DNA from: Galdieria sulphuraria | Lineage: Eukaryota; Rhodophyta; Bangiophyceae; Galdieriales; Galdieriaceae | Reading direction: 5' to 3' | NCBI RefSeq assembly: GCF_000341285.1 | Contig: NW_005178471.1 | Coordinates: 62,001-126,000 of the forward strand | Length of the DNA: 64,000 nt | Part shown: positions 21,751 to 32,333 of the stretch, in pieces | Position numbering within the stretch: the stretch's first letter is position 1 | Layout: each line of letters opens with the position of its first letter | Notes under the pieces: generated by a model | Seen by the model: only the letters and a program-made list of their open reading frames with translations | What the model was told of the DNA's origin: nothing | The model's database searches: none | Translations under genes and position numbers: made by a program

Positions 21751-22710
21751 ATGACTGGAGTTGCAAGAGGAGAATCAAAACAAGTATCTCAAGAAATGGA
21801 ACTTCGAAAGTCAGGAAATAGTTCACCAACAACTATACAACAACTACCGAAGGAGAAAGTTTCAGAGAAGTTTGACACCAATGAGAAGGTAGCTGAAAGC
21901 TATTATGATGATATGGATGCAGACACATTTTACTATCATATATGGGGTGGCCAAGATATTCACGTTGGTCTTTATAATGATCCAGTGGAAAAAGATATCA
22001 TTCGTGACGCGTCACGTCGTACCGTTTATTATATGACCGGTCTTCTTGAAAAGAGTGGTTTATTGAAACCTGGTGCTATCGGGATGGACCTGGGTGCCGG
22101 TTATGGTGGAACTGCACGGTACCTCGCAGAGAAGTTCGGTGTGAGAGTTGATTGTCTTAATATTTCAGATTCCCAAAATGCGAGGAATCGTCAGATGACA
22201 GAAGCCGCTGGTCTTACACAGCTGGTCTCTGTCGTATATGGCTCGTTCCAAGATATTCCAGCGCCTGATAATTCGTATGACTTCCTTTGGAGTTCTGATG
22301 CCATTGATCATGCTCCGGATAAAGCTCAGGTATTCCGTGAGGTTGCAAGAGTTTTGAAACCCGGAGGTATATTTATTTTTACTGACTTGATGAAAGCTGA
22401 TGATGTTCCTGCGTCCGAGCTTGGTCCTGTTTTAGAGAGAATTAAATTGCCTGATATGGGCTCTGTGAAACTTTACAGATCGTTAGCTGCCAACAATGGC
22501 CTGAAAGAGTATGCAGTTTACCAGAAGCCAGAAGCTCTCGTGAATCATTACTGGAGAGTGAAGTTAGAACTCGAGAAGCAGAAAGACGAAATTTCAAAAT
22601 TCTGTTCAGTTGCATTTCAAGAACGTATGAAGCAAGGTTTGGATCACTGGGTGAATGCAGGAAAAGCCGGCAAATTGAATTGGGCCATTATGATGTTTCA
22701 AAAACCATAA
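21751..22710 (+). CDS. SDMT: Sarcosine/dimethylglycine N-methyltransferase
   Basis: Single exon, 319 aa from the first ATG (an internal Met, MELRKSGN, is another possible start). After a ~50-residue polar leader comes FYYHIWGGQDIHVGLYNDPVEK, then SAM motif GMDLGAGYGGTARYLAEKFG, DIPAPDNSYDFLWSSDAIDHAPD, RVLKPGGIFIFTD. This closely resembles, as I recall it, the Galdieria sulphuraria protein whose structure and sarcosine-to-dimethylglycine-to-betaine activity were described. It transfers methyl groups from SAM to sarcosine and dimethylglycine, ending in the osmoprotectant betaine. The divergent paralog at 20499-21392 suggests co-regulation. Bacterial-like relatives in halophiles make horizontal origin likely; this is known for the family, not shown here. 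Confidence 0.9.
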   Translation: MTGVARGESKQVSQEMELRKSGNSSPTTIQQLPKEKVSEKFDTNEKVAESYYDDMDADTFYYHIWGGQDIHVGLYNDPVEKDIIRDASRRTVYYMTGLLEKSGLLKPGAIGMDLGAGYGGTARYLAEKFGVRVDCLNISDSQNARNRQMTEAAGLTQLVSVVYGSFQDIPAPDNSYDFLWSSDAIDHAPDKAQVFREVARVLKPGGIFIFTDLMKADDVPASELGPVLERIKLPDMGSVKLYRSLAANNGLKEYAVYQKPEALVNHYWRVKLELEKQKDEISKFCSVAFQERMKQGLDHWVNAGKAGKLNWAIMMFQKP

Positions 22711-22840
22711 ACTTTTCCGATTATAACAATTTCGTTGCCGTAGTCTTAGTTATATTTGTTCGTAGTTGGATTTCAACTAGATATAGAAATATAACAACAT
22801 GTATAAAATCCAAGTAGTTCATCTCTTTTAAATTGTTGTT

Positions 22841-23317
22841 TTATTCAGAAACTTTCTCAGTGTCTAACAAGTCAATTCCTCCAAGAGCCCTTTGGAGTTG
22901 ATATAACTGAACAGTCTCATTGGAACAGTGACAGGCAAACAACAGATAGTTCCTCGGTTGAACTCTCCACGCAAAACGCATAAATAGACCACTGCCCAGC
23001 AAGAATTTCAGAACAGAACGGAAGTCGTAAAATAATAGTACCTGTAAAGACAAAGAGCGCTAGTCATCGGAACGGAGACATATTCTGTGGGTTTATACAT
23101 ATCCACCAATCCGGCGAGGACAAAACCCCTAAAAACGTGAGCCAGGAAAACACAGATAAACTACAAAGCAGTTACCAATTAGCAACAGGACCCCAGAAGT
23201 GCGTAGTTTTTGGACCAGTAGGCGAGTTCCTTTTTACGAATAAATGACAATACTAACACTCATAACACTAACTTACCAAAGTCGCTTCCAAAACCCAGTC
23301 GCGGAAGCAGCACTCAT
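22841..23317 (-). CDS. MPC1: Mitochondrial pyruvate carrier subunit 1
   Basis: Four exons (23317-23277, 23229-23176, 23128-23042, 22991-22841), 110 aa, the usual size for the family. The spliced product reads …[16 protein letters not shown], then [25 protein letters not shown] and [16 protein letters not shown], the defining MPC1 blocks (relatives: [34 protein letters not shown]). MPC1 pairs with MPC2 in the inner mitochondrial membrane to import pyruvate. The two middle exons are only 54 and 87 nt and would be missed by simple frame finding. All intron phases agree. Confidence 0.93.
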
Positions 23318-23523
23318 ACCTAATAATCGAATTCCAAAATGATTTTTGCAGTAATTAGTAAACGCTACAAAATAATCATTCTTTAGATTTACAAATGGCT
23401 TCTATTCCAAAATTAACAAAAAGACATCAACAGTTACTATTCTTTATAGTGAACTTTATCTACAAGCACATAAAAGTTGGAAAAAGATAAATAAGTGCAA
23501 TAGTAGTAAGCTTCCTATTTCTG

Positions 23524-24868
23524 TTACTGAACAACACAAAAAGTATCTTCTCTTTTCGATTTTTCGCTTTTCTTTGAGAACGATGGCTGTTCCTTATTTG
23601 CAAAAGTTTCCTGTCGGTCATTCATTTTTTTACAAACAGCAACTTGCACTATTCGGTCCGCGTCCACTTGAACTTGGGAACTTCTTGGAATTCCTGGAAG
23701 AAGGACTCGAAGTCTCGCACAAGCTTCTTCTGAAATGGAATGATCAGGAGGAAAGACTACTTTAAACTGCACAGTTAGATCTCCTCTTTCATTCGGACTT
23801 GCTTTGAAAGGCATGCCTTCATGAATAATTCTCTTTTGCATATTAGGATGAATGATCTATATAAATGTTTTAATTGTTTTGTTTCAATGCATTTATATCA
23901 ATGCTCACCGTTCCTGGTTCGTTGCGAATCAACAAAATTCGTCTATCAAGGGTTTCAATAGGGAGTTCAAAGCCTCCAATTGCTTCAGCTAAGCTAATCG
24001 ATAGTTCTATGTACAAATCTCCCTTTACACGATAAAAATAGGAGTGAGGTTTTTGTTCTAAAACAACTATGAGATCTCCAGGCTTTATGTAAGGACTAGT
24101 CTCATCTGCCATTTCTTCAAAGCGTATTTCTTCCTTGTCTTCCATTCCTCTTTCGATGTTGACTTGCAAAACTTTACGTTCTTTTTTGGTTCGAAATAAT
24201 TGCCCATAGCCACCACAGATCTTGCATCTACTCTTCCAACGCTATTTCAAGTATTAGCGAGTCAGCATAATCTTGCCACTTGTACACTTACTTGGCTCAC
24301 ACCAAATCCTATGTATCGACTTGTTGTTACAAAACCTTTTCCTTCACATTCCAGGCATTTTCTTCCTTTGTTATTATTCCTATCTATGAGAACGGTTCGC
24401 TCGATGGATAAATTGACCGTTTTCCCAATGTACAAATCTTCCAAACTGACTGACAAAGTATGCCGAATATCTTCTCCCTACGCATATCAGTAACCGTTAC
24501 AAGAATATAAAAACCAATAATACTTTTTTAACATCTCTAAAGTTTTCTGCCTTATCTCCATAGCCATCAAAGGAGAAACCAAAAAAAGCTCCAAATAAAT
24601 CTTCACCTTCAAAGAACTGACCTTCTCCAGCCTTTCCACTTCCATGTAAACCTTCCTCTCCATATTTATTGTACACTTCTCTCTTATGAGGGTCACTCAG
24701 TATTTCATATGCGTGGCTGACTTTCTTAAACAAGTCGGGATCAACTCCAGGATTTCTGTCAGGATGGCACTGTTTTGCACATCTTCTGTAAGCTTTTTTT
24801 ATTTCTGTCTGGTCACAATCAGCTGATACTCCCAATATGTCATACAGTTCTTGATGCACAGCAGGCAT
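23524..24868 (-). CDS. DnaJ (Hsp40) co-chaperone with a reduced zinc-binding region
   Basis: Four exons (24868-24524, 24477-24292, 24241-23909, 23856-23524), 398 aa. J domain at residues 1-70 with HPD (KQCHPDRN), then a G/F segment (GEGQFFEGEDLFGAFFGFSF). The C-terminal substrate-binding barrels are type I-like (DIRHTLSVSLEDLYIGKT…; KPGDLIVVLEQKPH; HEGMPF). A canonical type I protein has four CxxCxGxG repeats. Here only two are seen, CLECEGKG (C156, C159) and CKICGGYG (C183, C186), spaced by about 24 residues. That is enough for one zinc site, not two. The tail is Lys/Ser-rich and has no CAAX box. The start is the first ATG in the frame. Confidence 0.85.
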
Positions 24869-24960
24869 TTCACTACAACTTAATAAGACATCTTCCAACA
24901 ATGAGAATTCTCCCGTCACTATCGAGCGTCGAAGTTGGCATTTAGCGGCGTTGGGATATT

Positions 24961-25436
24961 ATGGCCCGTGTGAAAGCTTACGAAATACGTGGAAAAAGTA
25001 AAGCAGAGTTGGAGAAACAGTTGGTATGTTACCAAGTTGGTTTTGAGTGGAGAGTTTATTGTGTTTTTCTGACTTTCATAGGTCGAGTTGAAGACCGAGC
25101 TTTCCCAGTTGAGAGTTGCCCAAGTGACGGGAGGTGCTGCTTCTAAACTTGCCAAAATGTAAGATTATTTGTCCTCAAAGACATTGTTTCATACTTTGAA
25201 ATAGAAAGGAAGTTCGTAAATCTATTGCCCGAGTATTGACCGTTATTACTCAGAATCAAAGACAGAGTTTGAAAGAGGCCTATCGTGGAAAGAAATACAA
25301 GCCGTTGGATCTTCGTCCCAAAAAGACTCGAGCTATTCGCAGAAGATTGACGAAAGACGAAGCTAGCAGGAAAACGCTTAGAGAACAAAAGAAAAGGCAA
25401 CATTTTCCTATGCGAAAGTATGCTGTCAAGGTATAA
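24961..25436 (+). CDS. RPL35: Cytosolic 60S ribosomal protein L35 (uL29)
   Basis: Three exons (24961-25023, 25082-25158, 25205-25436), 123 aa, exactly the eukaryotic length. Sequence: [18 protein letters not shown], then [25 protein letters not shown], then [16 protein letters not shown]…[19 protein letters not shown]. These are the L35e signatures; it sits at the ribosomal exit tunnel. The first exon is just 63 nt. Its ATG is 92 bp from that of the divergent DnaJ gene. Confidence 0.97.
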
Positions 25437-25472
25437 AATAAAGTCGCCGCATTAAAACTGGCAAGTTTATTG

Positions 25473-26225
25473 TCAGCTATTTGATTCCAATCGTTGGAAA
25501 CCTTGTTTCAAGTCTTCTATTAAATCCTGAACGTCTTCCAGTCCAGCATGAACTCTCAGAGTAATTCCTTCTAATAGACAGATATATCATGCACTTTCAA
25601 AATACGATGACTTAAATACCTTGTGTGCTCCATTTCTTAATCGTTCGAACCGACTGAATATTGGTCTGTAAAATGAGACTTTCAAAGCCACCCCACGAAA
25701 ATCCCATAGAAAACAACTTGAAATGGTTTAGCATATTATCCACTGCTCTTTGTGAATAGTGTCTTTTCAACTGAAATCCGAACAAGCCAGAAGAACCGGA
25801 AAAGTCTCGTTTCCATAATTCATGTTGAGGATGACTAGGAAGTGCTGGATGCATAACTTTGGCAACTTGAGGTTGCTGTTCTAACCACTGGGCAATGGCT
25901 AAAGCGTTTTTCTAATCCACTTAAGGCAATTCTTTTGATTGTTATTCCATTTACTAACCTCATGTTGCTTTAAACGTACAGAAAGTGTTCGAATTCCTCG
26001 AAGTGCTAAATAACAATCATCTGGTCCAGGTGGACAACCCAACGACTTCACACTTAACTTTACAGGACGATATGTCTCTTTGGAACAAGCAATCAAACCC
26101 AACATGAGGTCTGAATGGCCTCCGATATATTTTGTAGCTGCATTGATTGAAACATCGACTCCATGTTCAAAAGGTTGAAATAAAGTAGGTCCCTATTCAA
26201 ATAATCACATTCGTTATTCTATATG

Positions 26226-26264
<39 letters not shown>

Positions 26265-27096
26265 AAACACTGCATACCCAAGTGTTATCCATCATGACGA
26301 TAGCTCCATGTTGATGAGCCACTTTAGAAAGCATCGAAATGTTTTGTATTTCAAAGGATAATGATGCTGGACTTTCTACGAATACTATCCTAGTATTGTC
26401 CTGCAGGTACTTTTCCAATTCTTCTGCAGAAATGATAGGATCATAATACGTGACTTGTACTCCAAACCTCTTCAAAAATTCCTCACAAAAGGAGCGTGTC
26501 GGATCATACACAGCATCTGTCATTAGAACATGATCACCTGATTTTAAGAAAGCCAATAAAGATACATTAATAGCAGCGACACCCGAAGCTACCGCACAGG
26601 CTTTATAACCGCCTTCGATAACTGCAAAAGCTTCTTCCAAAGCCCAGGCAGTAGGAGTACCATGTCTTCCATACCATAAACCAGTAAAAGGATAATCCTT
26701 TGCTGCTTCTCTATAGGCTTCCACAGTTGGAAACGTTATCGTAGAAGCATGATAGACTGGTGGATTCACAAATGAACGGCCTAAAGGATCAGTAGTCCAC
26801 TCCTGTGGCTTATGACCAGCCTTTATCACCTTTGTAATTGGCTGAAAAGAGTCTTCAGATAAAGGGCTATGAATATTTGGCGAACAATCACTGGAAGCCA
26901 TTTCTTTGTTGGGTTCTTGTGAAAGACAGCAGTGCCAACTCTTTCTTGACACACCTTGACTCAAAGAACGATAGCGGATACATTTTAAGACTATTCTCTG
27001 TCGGTTACAAAGAGAATAAGACTTGTTGAATGAGAACAGATTTTGGATCCCTTTCTGAGAAGAAAAAACAGGAAAGTCTTGAAAACAAAACAACAT
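25473..27096 (-). CDS. Plastid cystathionine beta-lyase (PLP Cys/Met enzyme)
   Basis: Four exons (27096-26278, 26192-25959, 25911-25620, 25570-25473), 480 aa. A ~75-residue basic, Ser-rich leader is a likely plastid transit peptide. The mature part has FVNPPVYHASTITFP, GLWYGRHGTPTAWALEEAF, VASGVAAI, VFVESPASLSFEIQN, and the PLP-lysine region NAATKYIGGHSDLM (Lys294), then LGCPPGPDDCYLALRG. YGR.GTPT and the ESP..LSFEIQ loop fit bacterial-type MetC (cystathionine to homocysteine) better than cystathionine gamma-synthase. It serves methionine synthesis. The first intron is stretched to 85 nt by a TA repeat. Confidence 0.85.
26228..26262. repeat. (TA)n microsatellite in an intron
   Basis: About 17 TA units inside the first intron of the cystathionine beta-lyase gene. 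Neighbouring introns are ~50 nt; this one is 85 nt, the excess being the repeat. Confidence 0.95.
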
Positions 27097-27216
27097 AAAA
27101 AGCGTCAAGCAATCGTCCTTACAAAATTGTAGTTTCTAACAACCCAATGAGAAACTCAAAAAATGTCGTTTCTCTCTTTACATTCCAGTTAATATGACAT
27201 ACGGAACTTTATCTTT

Positions 27217-28566
27217 ATGGACTTTTCTCCATTCAATGTAAGATGTCTTAAGCACATTGGACAGATAGATTATCCTGCAGAACAACTTGTGTTATTTGGA
27301 AATAAATTCTCTTGGGAAATGTCGCATCAGGTCGTTGTCACAATTCCTGACTTGTATGGAAAGCACAACTTAAAACAACCTTATTTTATTTTGATAGGAA
27401 TTCAAGAAGCAGACAAAGATTATATTTTGGATGCCATTCCTTTATCTCCAAAGGTCGATTCTTCTACTCACCAGGAGCAAATATTTGGCGAGCTGGAAAC
27501 TACTTTACAGCATCTTTCACGGAGCGTGCCTTGTGGATTGAATATTCTAGGAATTTCTATTTTAAATAATATGGAACAAAATATTCTTACTCTCGAAAGC
27601 ACTCTCTATATCTTCAAAAGATATTGGGAGAACTATGGACACTTGTACAAGTGGAAACGTGCTCTACTACTAAATGTGGATGAAAGAAAGCCTGTTTGTA
27701 AGTTGATAGATTTACAATTTGGAGGGAAAAGTGTTATTTGCAAGTTGAAAGATTCCAATCGAGCCCCTCCTTTATACTGTTTGGAAACTATCATTGACCT
27801 TGATTGGACCGTGCCTTGTTTTGGAGAAGAAAGTAGCGTAATAAGTTGGCTATCAGAAGCAAACCAGTCATTTTGTTCACGTTTGGCCGATGGATTTGCT
27901 TTTGTTGATGAGTGTTACTTGTGTCACAAGAATCAACCGGACGATTGGTTTCTTCCACAGGACCGAAAACACTATCAAGTGAAAATACTTACTGACCAAT
28001 GGTTCCCAGGTGGCCAAGAGTCTCACTCCTTTGGAGATTCTGCTATGCGTTTACTTGCACAAGTTCCTTGTAGAGTTTACTCAGTGGGAAAGATTCGTGG
28101 CAACCAGATTGTTCCATTATTCCTGCAGGACTGGAAACAATCTTTTGAAGCTATTATTCAGATTGCTTTGGAAGAATTTGGAGCTTCATCCTTTGATCTG
28201 TTTCATTCAAAACTGATATGGAATTTACCAAAGCGTATTTTCACAGAGAACTCTCTGCGTACAGTTCCCTATTGTGACTATGTATTATGTGAAGAGACAT
28301 GTCAAAATATCAAAGAGCGAATGAGTTCTTTGTTAGGGTTTTCCTCAAAAGAGTTGGAACAGACGAAATTATGTTTTTTTCGACAAAAAGGACTTTCCGA
28401 ATCAGACAGCTTACCTAGTTCAGCTATATGGCAGTTGCACGCTTTGGAATCTTCAATAGCGTCAACACCACATCAGTGGAATAGTATTCCTAATCGACTT
28501 TGGATTGGTTGTATTTTGGTTGTCATGTTGGGTATACTATTGGCCACTTTTTGGAGGAACTTTTGA
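27217..28566 (+). CDS. ODR4-like tail-anchored membrane protein
   Basis: Intronless, 449 aa. The last ~22 residues before a short polar end form a TM helix (IGCILVVMLGILLATFW), so it is a tail-anchored or type II protein with a large soluble part. The N-terminal half (QVVVTIPDLYGKHNLKQPYFILIGIQEA…PCGLNILGISILNN) resembles the MPN-like fold of the ODR-4/C1orf27 family, which helps ER exit and maturation of membrane proteins and acts with a Ufm1 protease in animals. Similarity is recognised from layout and scattered blocks only. No enzyme motif is seen. The start is the first ATG. Confidence 0.55.
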   Translation: MDFSPFNVRCLKHIGQIDYPAEQLVLFGNKFSWEMSHQVVVTIPDLYGKHNLKQPYFILIGIQEADKDYILDAIPLSPKVDSSTHQEQIFGELETTLQHLSRSVPCGLNILGISILNNMEQNILTLESTLYIFKRYWENYGHLYKWKRALLLNVDERKPVCKLIDLQFGGKSVICKLKDSNRAPPLYCLETIIDLDWTVPCFGEESSVISWLSEANQSFCSRLADGFAFVDECYLCHKNQPDDWFLPQDRKHYQVKILTDQWFPGGQESHSFGDSAMRLLAQVPCRVYSVGKIRGNQIVPLFLQDWKQSFEAIIQIALEEFGASSFDLFHSKLIWNLPKRIFTENSLRTVPYCDYVLCEETCQNIKERMSSLLGFSSKELEQTKLCFFRQKGLSESDSLPSSAIWQLHALESSIASTPHQWNSIPNRLWIGCILVVMLGILLATFWRNF

Positions 28567-29373
28567 AAGAGCTCTTTATTACATTTTGGGGTTTTTTGTT
28601 CAGACTAGTAGTGTAGGTGTAAAAATATGAAATGGTACTGAAGTTCACAAAGGATAAGCGTAAGGATTCAACTTTTACAATGGGATTGAAAGTTGCATTT
28701 CGTTAGCTATAAAAGAAATGGCCAGCTTTTATTCAACCTAGTGAGAGTTTGTGACAACTTCAAAAGCAACGTGGTGTAAAGTACAGCAAAGGAATCATAT
28801 TGCAAACAAATTTCTCCTCGAAAGTAGGGTACCAAGAATGAAACCTATACTATTAGAAACTTGTTCTTACATTTCACCATTCATGGACTACAGCAAGTCT
28901 CGATAGATGGTCGTAGACGAATGAATCTTCGTCTTTAATCTTTGTAATTTTCTTTTTAACAGTTCTCAAGAGTTTATGAATGAAGCTCAGAATGCAATAA
29001 ATCTAAGGAAGCGTTGGATACGATTGGGAAATAGAAGATTCTGTCATCTCTCGTTGTCAAGTTTTGTCGCTCTTAGTATATAATATATATATATATAGAT
29101 TGATAGACGGGGGTAGGGAAAGAGAAAGAAAACAGTAGAATATCCCTTGTCTCATCGAATAGAAAATCACAGAGTTCCAGGTCAGTATTGACAACCGAAG
29201 AAAAATGCTCTTTTAACGAGAATTCGATTGCATGTCTCTGGTTCCATTTCCTGAGAAGAAGAAAAATGCCAAACGATCATTGGCTTCATTTAAAAGAGCA
29301 GTAGTTGTGGAGAATCATTTCCATCATTCTTTCTTTTCATTTCGGCTGGTTTGAAAAAGGCCTTGATAGAAAT
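28567..29373. other. Upstream region of the Tyr-rich secreted gene
   Basis: About 800 bp with no supportable gene; a short AT dinucleotide run lies at 29079-29098. Promoter elements for the gene at 29374 are expected near the right end. Confidence 0.5.
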
Positions 29374-30079
29374 ATGAACAAGTGGACTTTAGTATCTGTC
29401 CTATTGCTCGGTATTGTCGTATATGCAGTTGCAGAACCTCTCAAAGACTCCAATATAGCCTCAAAAGTCAGAGGATACAGTAGCGCTTATAGTCCAGTCT
29501 ATTCAACATCAACGTATTCCACTCCTTATGAAACTACTTCTTCTTATCCTACCTATACTACCTATCCTTGGATTCAGCCTTGTGCAGAAGCTTGTGCTGG
29601 ATGTCTCTATTGCTATCAAGAAGTAAGTATGTCTTGAAAATATTCAATCCTCATGTTACTCACCTATCCTCAAGTACAATTTCTATTACCCATATGGTCT
29701 TGATATCCTTTACTGCAATAACTTTGACAAATACTGTCCATCTGGATACGTTCGACCAACTCCCTATGAGTATTCCTCTTATTCTCGTGGAGCATACAAC
29801 TCGGCATCTTCCTATGCAACTCCGACTTATACGTCTTCCTATTCAACCAATACTTATAAATCTTATGAAACTCCTCCCATGACGTACTACTATCCAGAAT
29901 GGTATTTGGAATGTTATCAATGGTGCTTCGAATGTCTCTTGTGCAACTTGGAATATGGATTCTACTATATTCAGGAGCCAACTCCAACTCCTTATTATTC
30001 AAGTTCGTATCCAATGTACAGCAGCTATTCCAGCTACAGTACTTATCCAACCTACACAACCAGCGCGTACAATTCGTAG
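29374..30079 (+). CDS. Secreted Tyr-rich protein C
   Basis: Two exons (29374-29622, 29675-30079), phase 0, 217 aa. Residues 1-21 are a signal peptide (KWTLVSVLLLGIVVYAVAE). The mature chain is about one quarter Tyr in the second exon, in repeats such as SSYPTYTTYP, SYSTNTYKSY and SSYSSYSTYPTYTTS. Two Cys-rich boxes interrupt it: QPCAEACAGCLYCYQE and ECYQWCFECLLCN. The C-terminus has no anchor. It differs from proteins A and B (9042-11504) in lacking the P.WT.C units but shares secretion, Tyr/Ser richness and paired cysteines. Function unknown. An extracellular matrix or wall role, with possible Tyr cross-links, is inference. Confidence 0.85.
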
Positions 30080-32333
30080 AAGAAGGATGCGTTTCAGGCG
30101 AAGGATGCCATAGACTCTTGTCTGCTTTGTTTGCCTCTTATCTCAGAATAAAAATTTTTTTTATGATACCGAGTGTACCAGCTCCCTTTTGCATATTCCT
30201 TGACAAATCTTTAGGAAGGTCTCAAGAAAGGGGAGGCGGCAATATTTTCTTTACAGCCTTATTGATTTTCTAGAAAAAAGTTTGTACTACTTTCACGGAT
30301 CTGAGTTGGGGACTTTTGAATAAATCCAACACGATAAAGACTCTCTCCATCATGTCGAGCAAAATTGAGGAAGTACTGTTTGAGTAGTTTTCAGTTGCAC
30401 AAGTTTAAAGAGACATAAAGGCTCTCTTAGGTTTAAAAAGTATATGAGGGCTAGCTGAAGAGGAAGAACGACTAAATTTGTATTAGAATGTAGGACAGGG
30501 ACTTTACAATGCGGAAAAGATGAAAATTCTTGGCGTCCTTCAAAAAGCCTCCAACAGTTTCATAGAACTCTTTGTCTTTGGGGAGCTTCTGAAATGATAT
30601 AACTGAAAGAACACCTAGGTTATTTGCATTTATATTCAAATGCCTCAGTATCTCTATAATTGCCTGAAATAGTTAAAACGTTTAAGCAGGACAGTGTAAA
30701 AGCCCGATTCGTATGCTGTTTTCAAATGTAAATAGTAATAAACACGGTCTGTCTCCTGAAAGAGACTGTTTTGGAGATATGACTCCCTATCGAACCGTTT
30801 CATAGTATACTATTCTGAAACTTTTGATAGTCGTTTTATTCCACGCCAGTTTTAATAGACTCGGTGGAACCTGGAACGATAGATTCGATTACAATTGTAA
30901 AACAAATGCATCAAACGACACTATACAAAAGGTGCGGAGAGATTGGATATTAGAATACATAAGCAAGCCTTTGCATCTGAACGTTTGCAAGGATTTCTGT
31001 TACGTCATTCGCTGGAATATATCTGCTCGAAGATGGGTGCTTTACTCTTTCTCGGCTTTATGATGAATGATGGAAATGCTTTTTGTTTTATCGTCTCTAA
31101 TGTACCGATGTCGTCTTTGGATCCTTACAACAGCATATAAAAGATGATAAATACTCTGTTTAGATAGCGAAATTCCCTATAACATTTGTCACAATACATT
31201 TACGAATAAAAGTTCCATGATATGACGATTTCATTCGACGACAACTTGCTGTAATATCTGGAATAATATGTTCGTTTATTTCTAGCACAGCAAAACGCGG
31301 GTTTGAGAAAATCGGAACAAACTGAATATTTTTCCTGGTCTTTATTAGAGATATGTAAACAGAATAGTAAAGAGAAAATGTGTCGCTGATTTAGGTTGAT
31401 AGATTTTCGACTCACAAAATGCAATATGAACGTGTGACCTCGTCACGGCCATTATTTAGAAGCATTTGCATACTTCCATTGAAAAAGTGCCTACTGATAA
31501 GTTTGACTAACAATTTATAGCTGTTTAAAATAGAAATGTTGTAAAGCTTGCAGATTGAATATCCGATAATGCTATCAAGAATTGTCTTTGTTCCAAAAAG
31601 AATGGAAATTCTACGTCTCAACGTACTGCTGTGTTTCATAGTATTGCATTTCTTTCCCTGGCTTTTTTGAGAAGGAAGCAGAGAGTAACACGAAAGACTT
31701 GGTTTGAATATCAACAATATCAAGAATCCATCAACGTTAACCAAGTTGATGAAGTTGGCATTGGAAACGAAACCATAGTATAAAGACGATTCTCGTTCCA
31801 AGAGTACCTCGGACCAATTTGCAAATGTTTGAGTGCGTAGTCATTTCTTTGCAACAAACACAATTTACTTCTTTCCACAGTCCTAAAGTTGTTCCTATTT
31901 GAACCACGGAATTCCATAGTATAGCTGTGCTGAGAACAACTCACTACTGTGCGAAAAGACAAAATACGTTTAACCTGGCTTTCGATAAGCAGCGATGGGA
32001 ACATCCACAGTTTCGTTACAGCGAGTAACGGACTGCAACTCTGCATATGTTTCTAGTTCACTTAGACTTGTTCAGAACTTTGAAAAGCAACTCAAAGATA
32101 AGAAGACCACCTTTTCAATACAAAGTCGATCTGAACTGGCACCACACAAGTTACGTTTCACTCTTCAGAAATAAACGTTTAGATATAAAAGTCAAAGGAT
32201 ATGTGGAAATATTATGATAAGCCTGTAACGAAGATGTTGAAAAAAATTGTCTTTATCCAGTGTTTGAAAAAGTGTAACGAATGAAACTCAACATGAGGTC
32301 TAAAAAAGCGTTCAATAGACTCGAGTCGTATTC
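30080..32333. other. Gene-poor region
   Basis: 2.25 kb with only short frames on both strands (e.g. 30824-31063 +, 31412-31801 - and 31720-32046 -). None recalls a family, and candidate splices did not join them. It may contain decayed coding sequence, a non-coding RNA or simply the flanks of the two neighbours. Confidence 0.45.

Noticed and set aside
31412-32046. Two overlapping minus-strand frames that looked like a decayed enzyme gene
   Set aside because: No motif of any family could be recognised and no splices of matching phase joined them.
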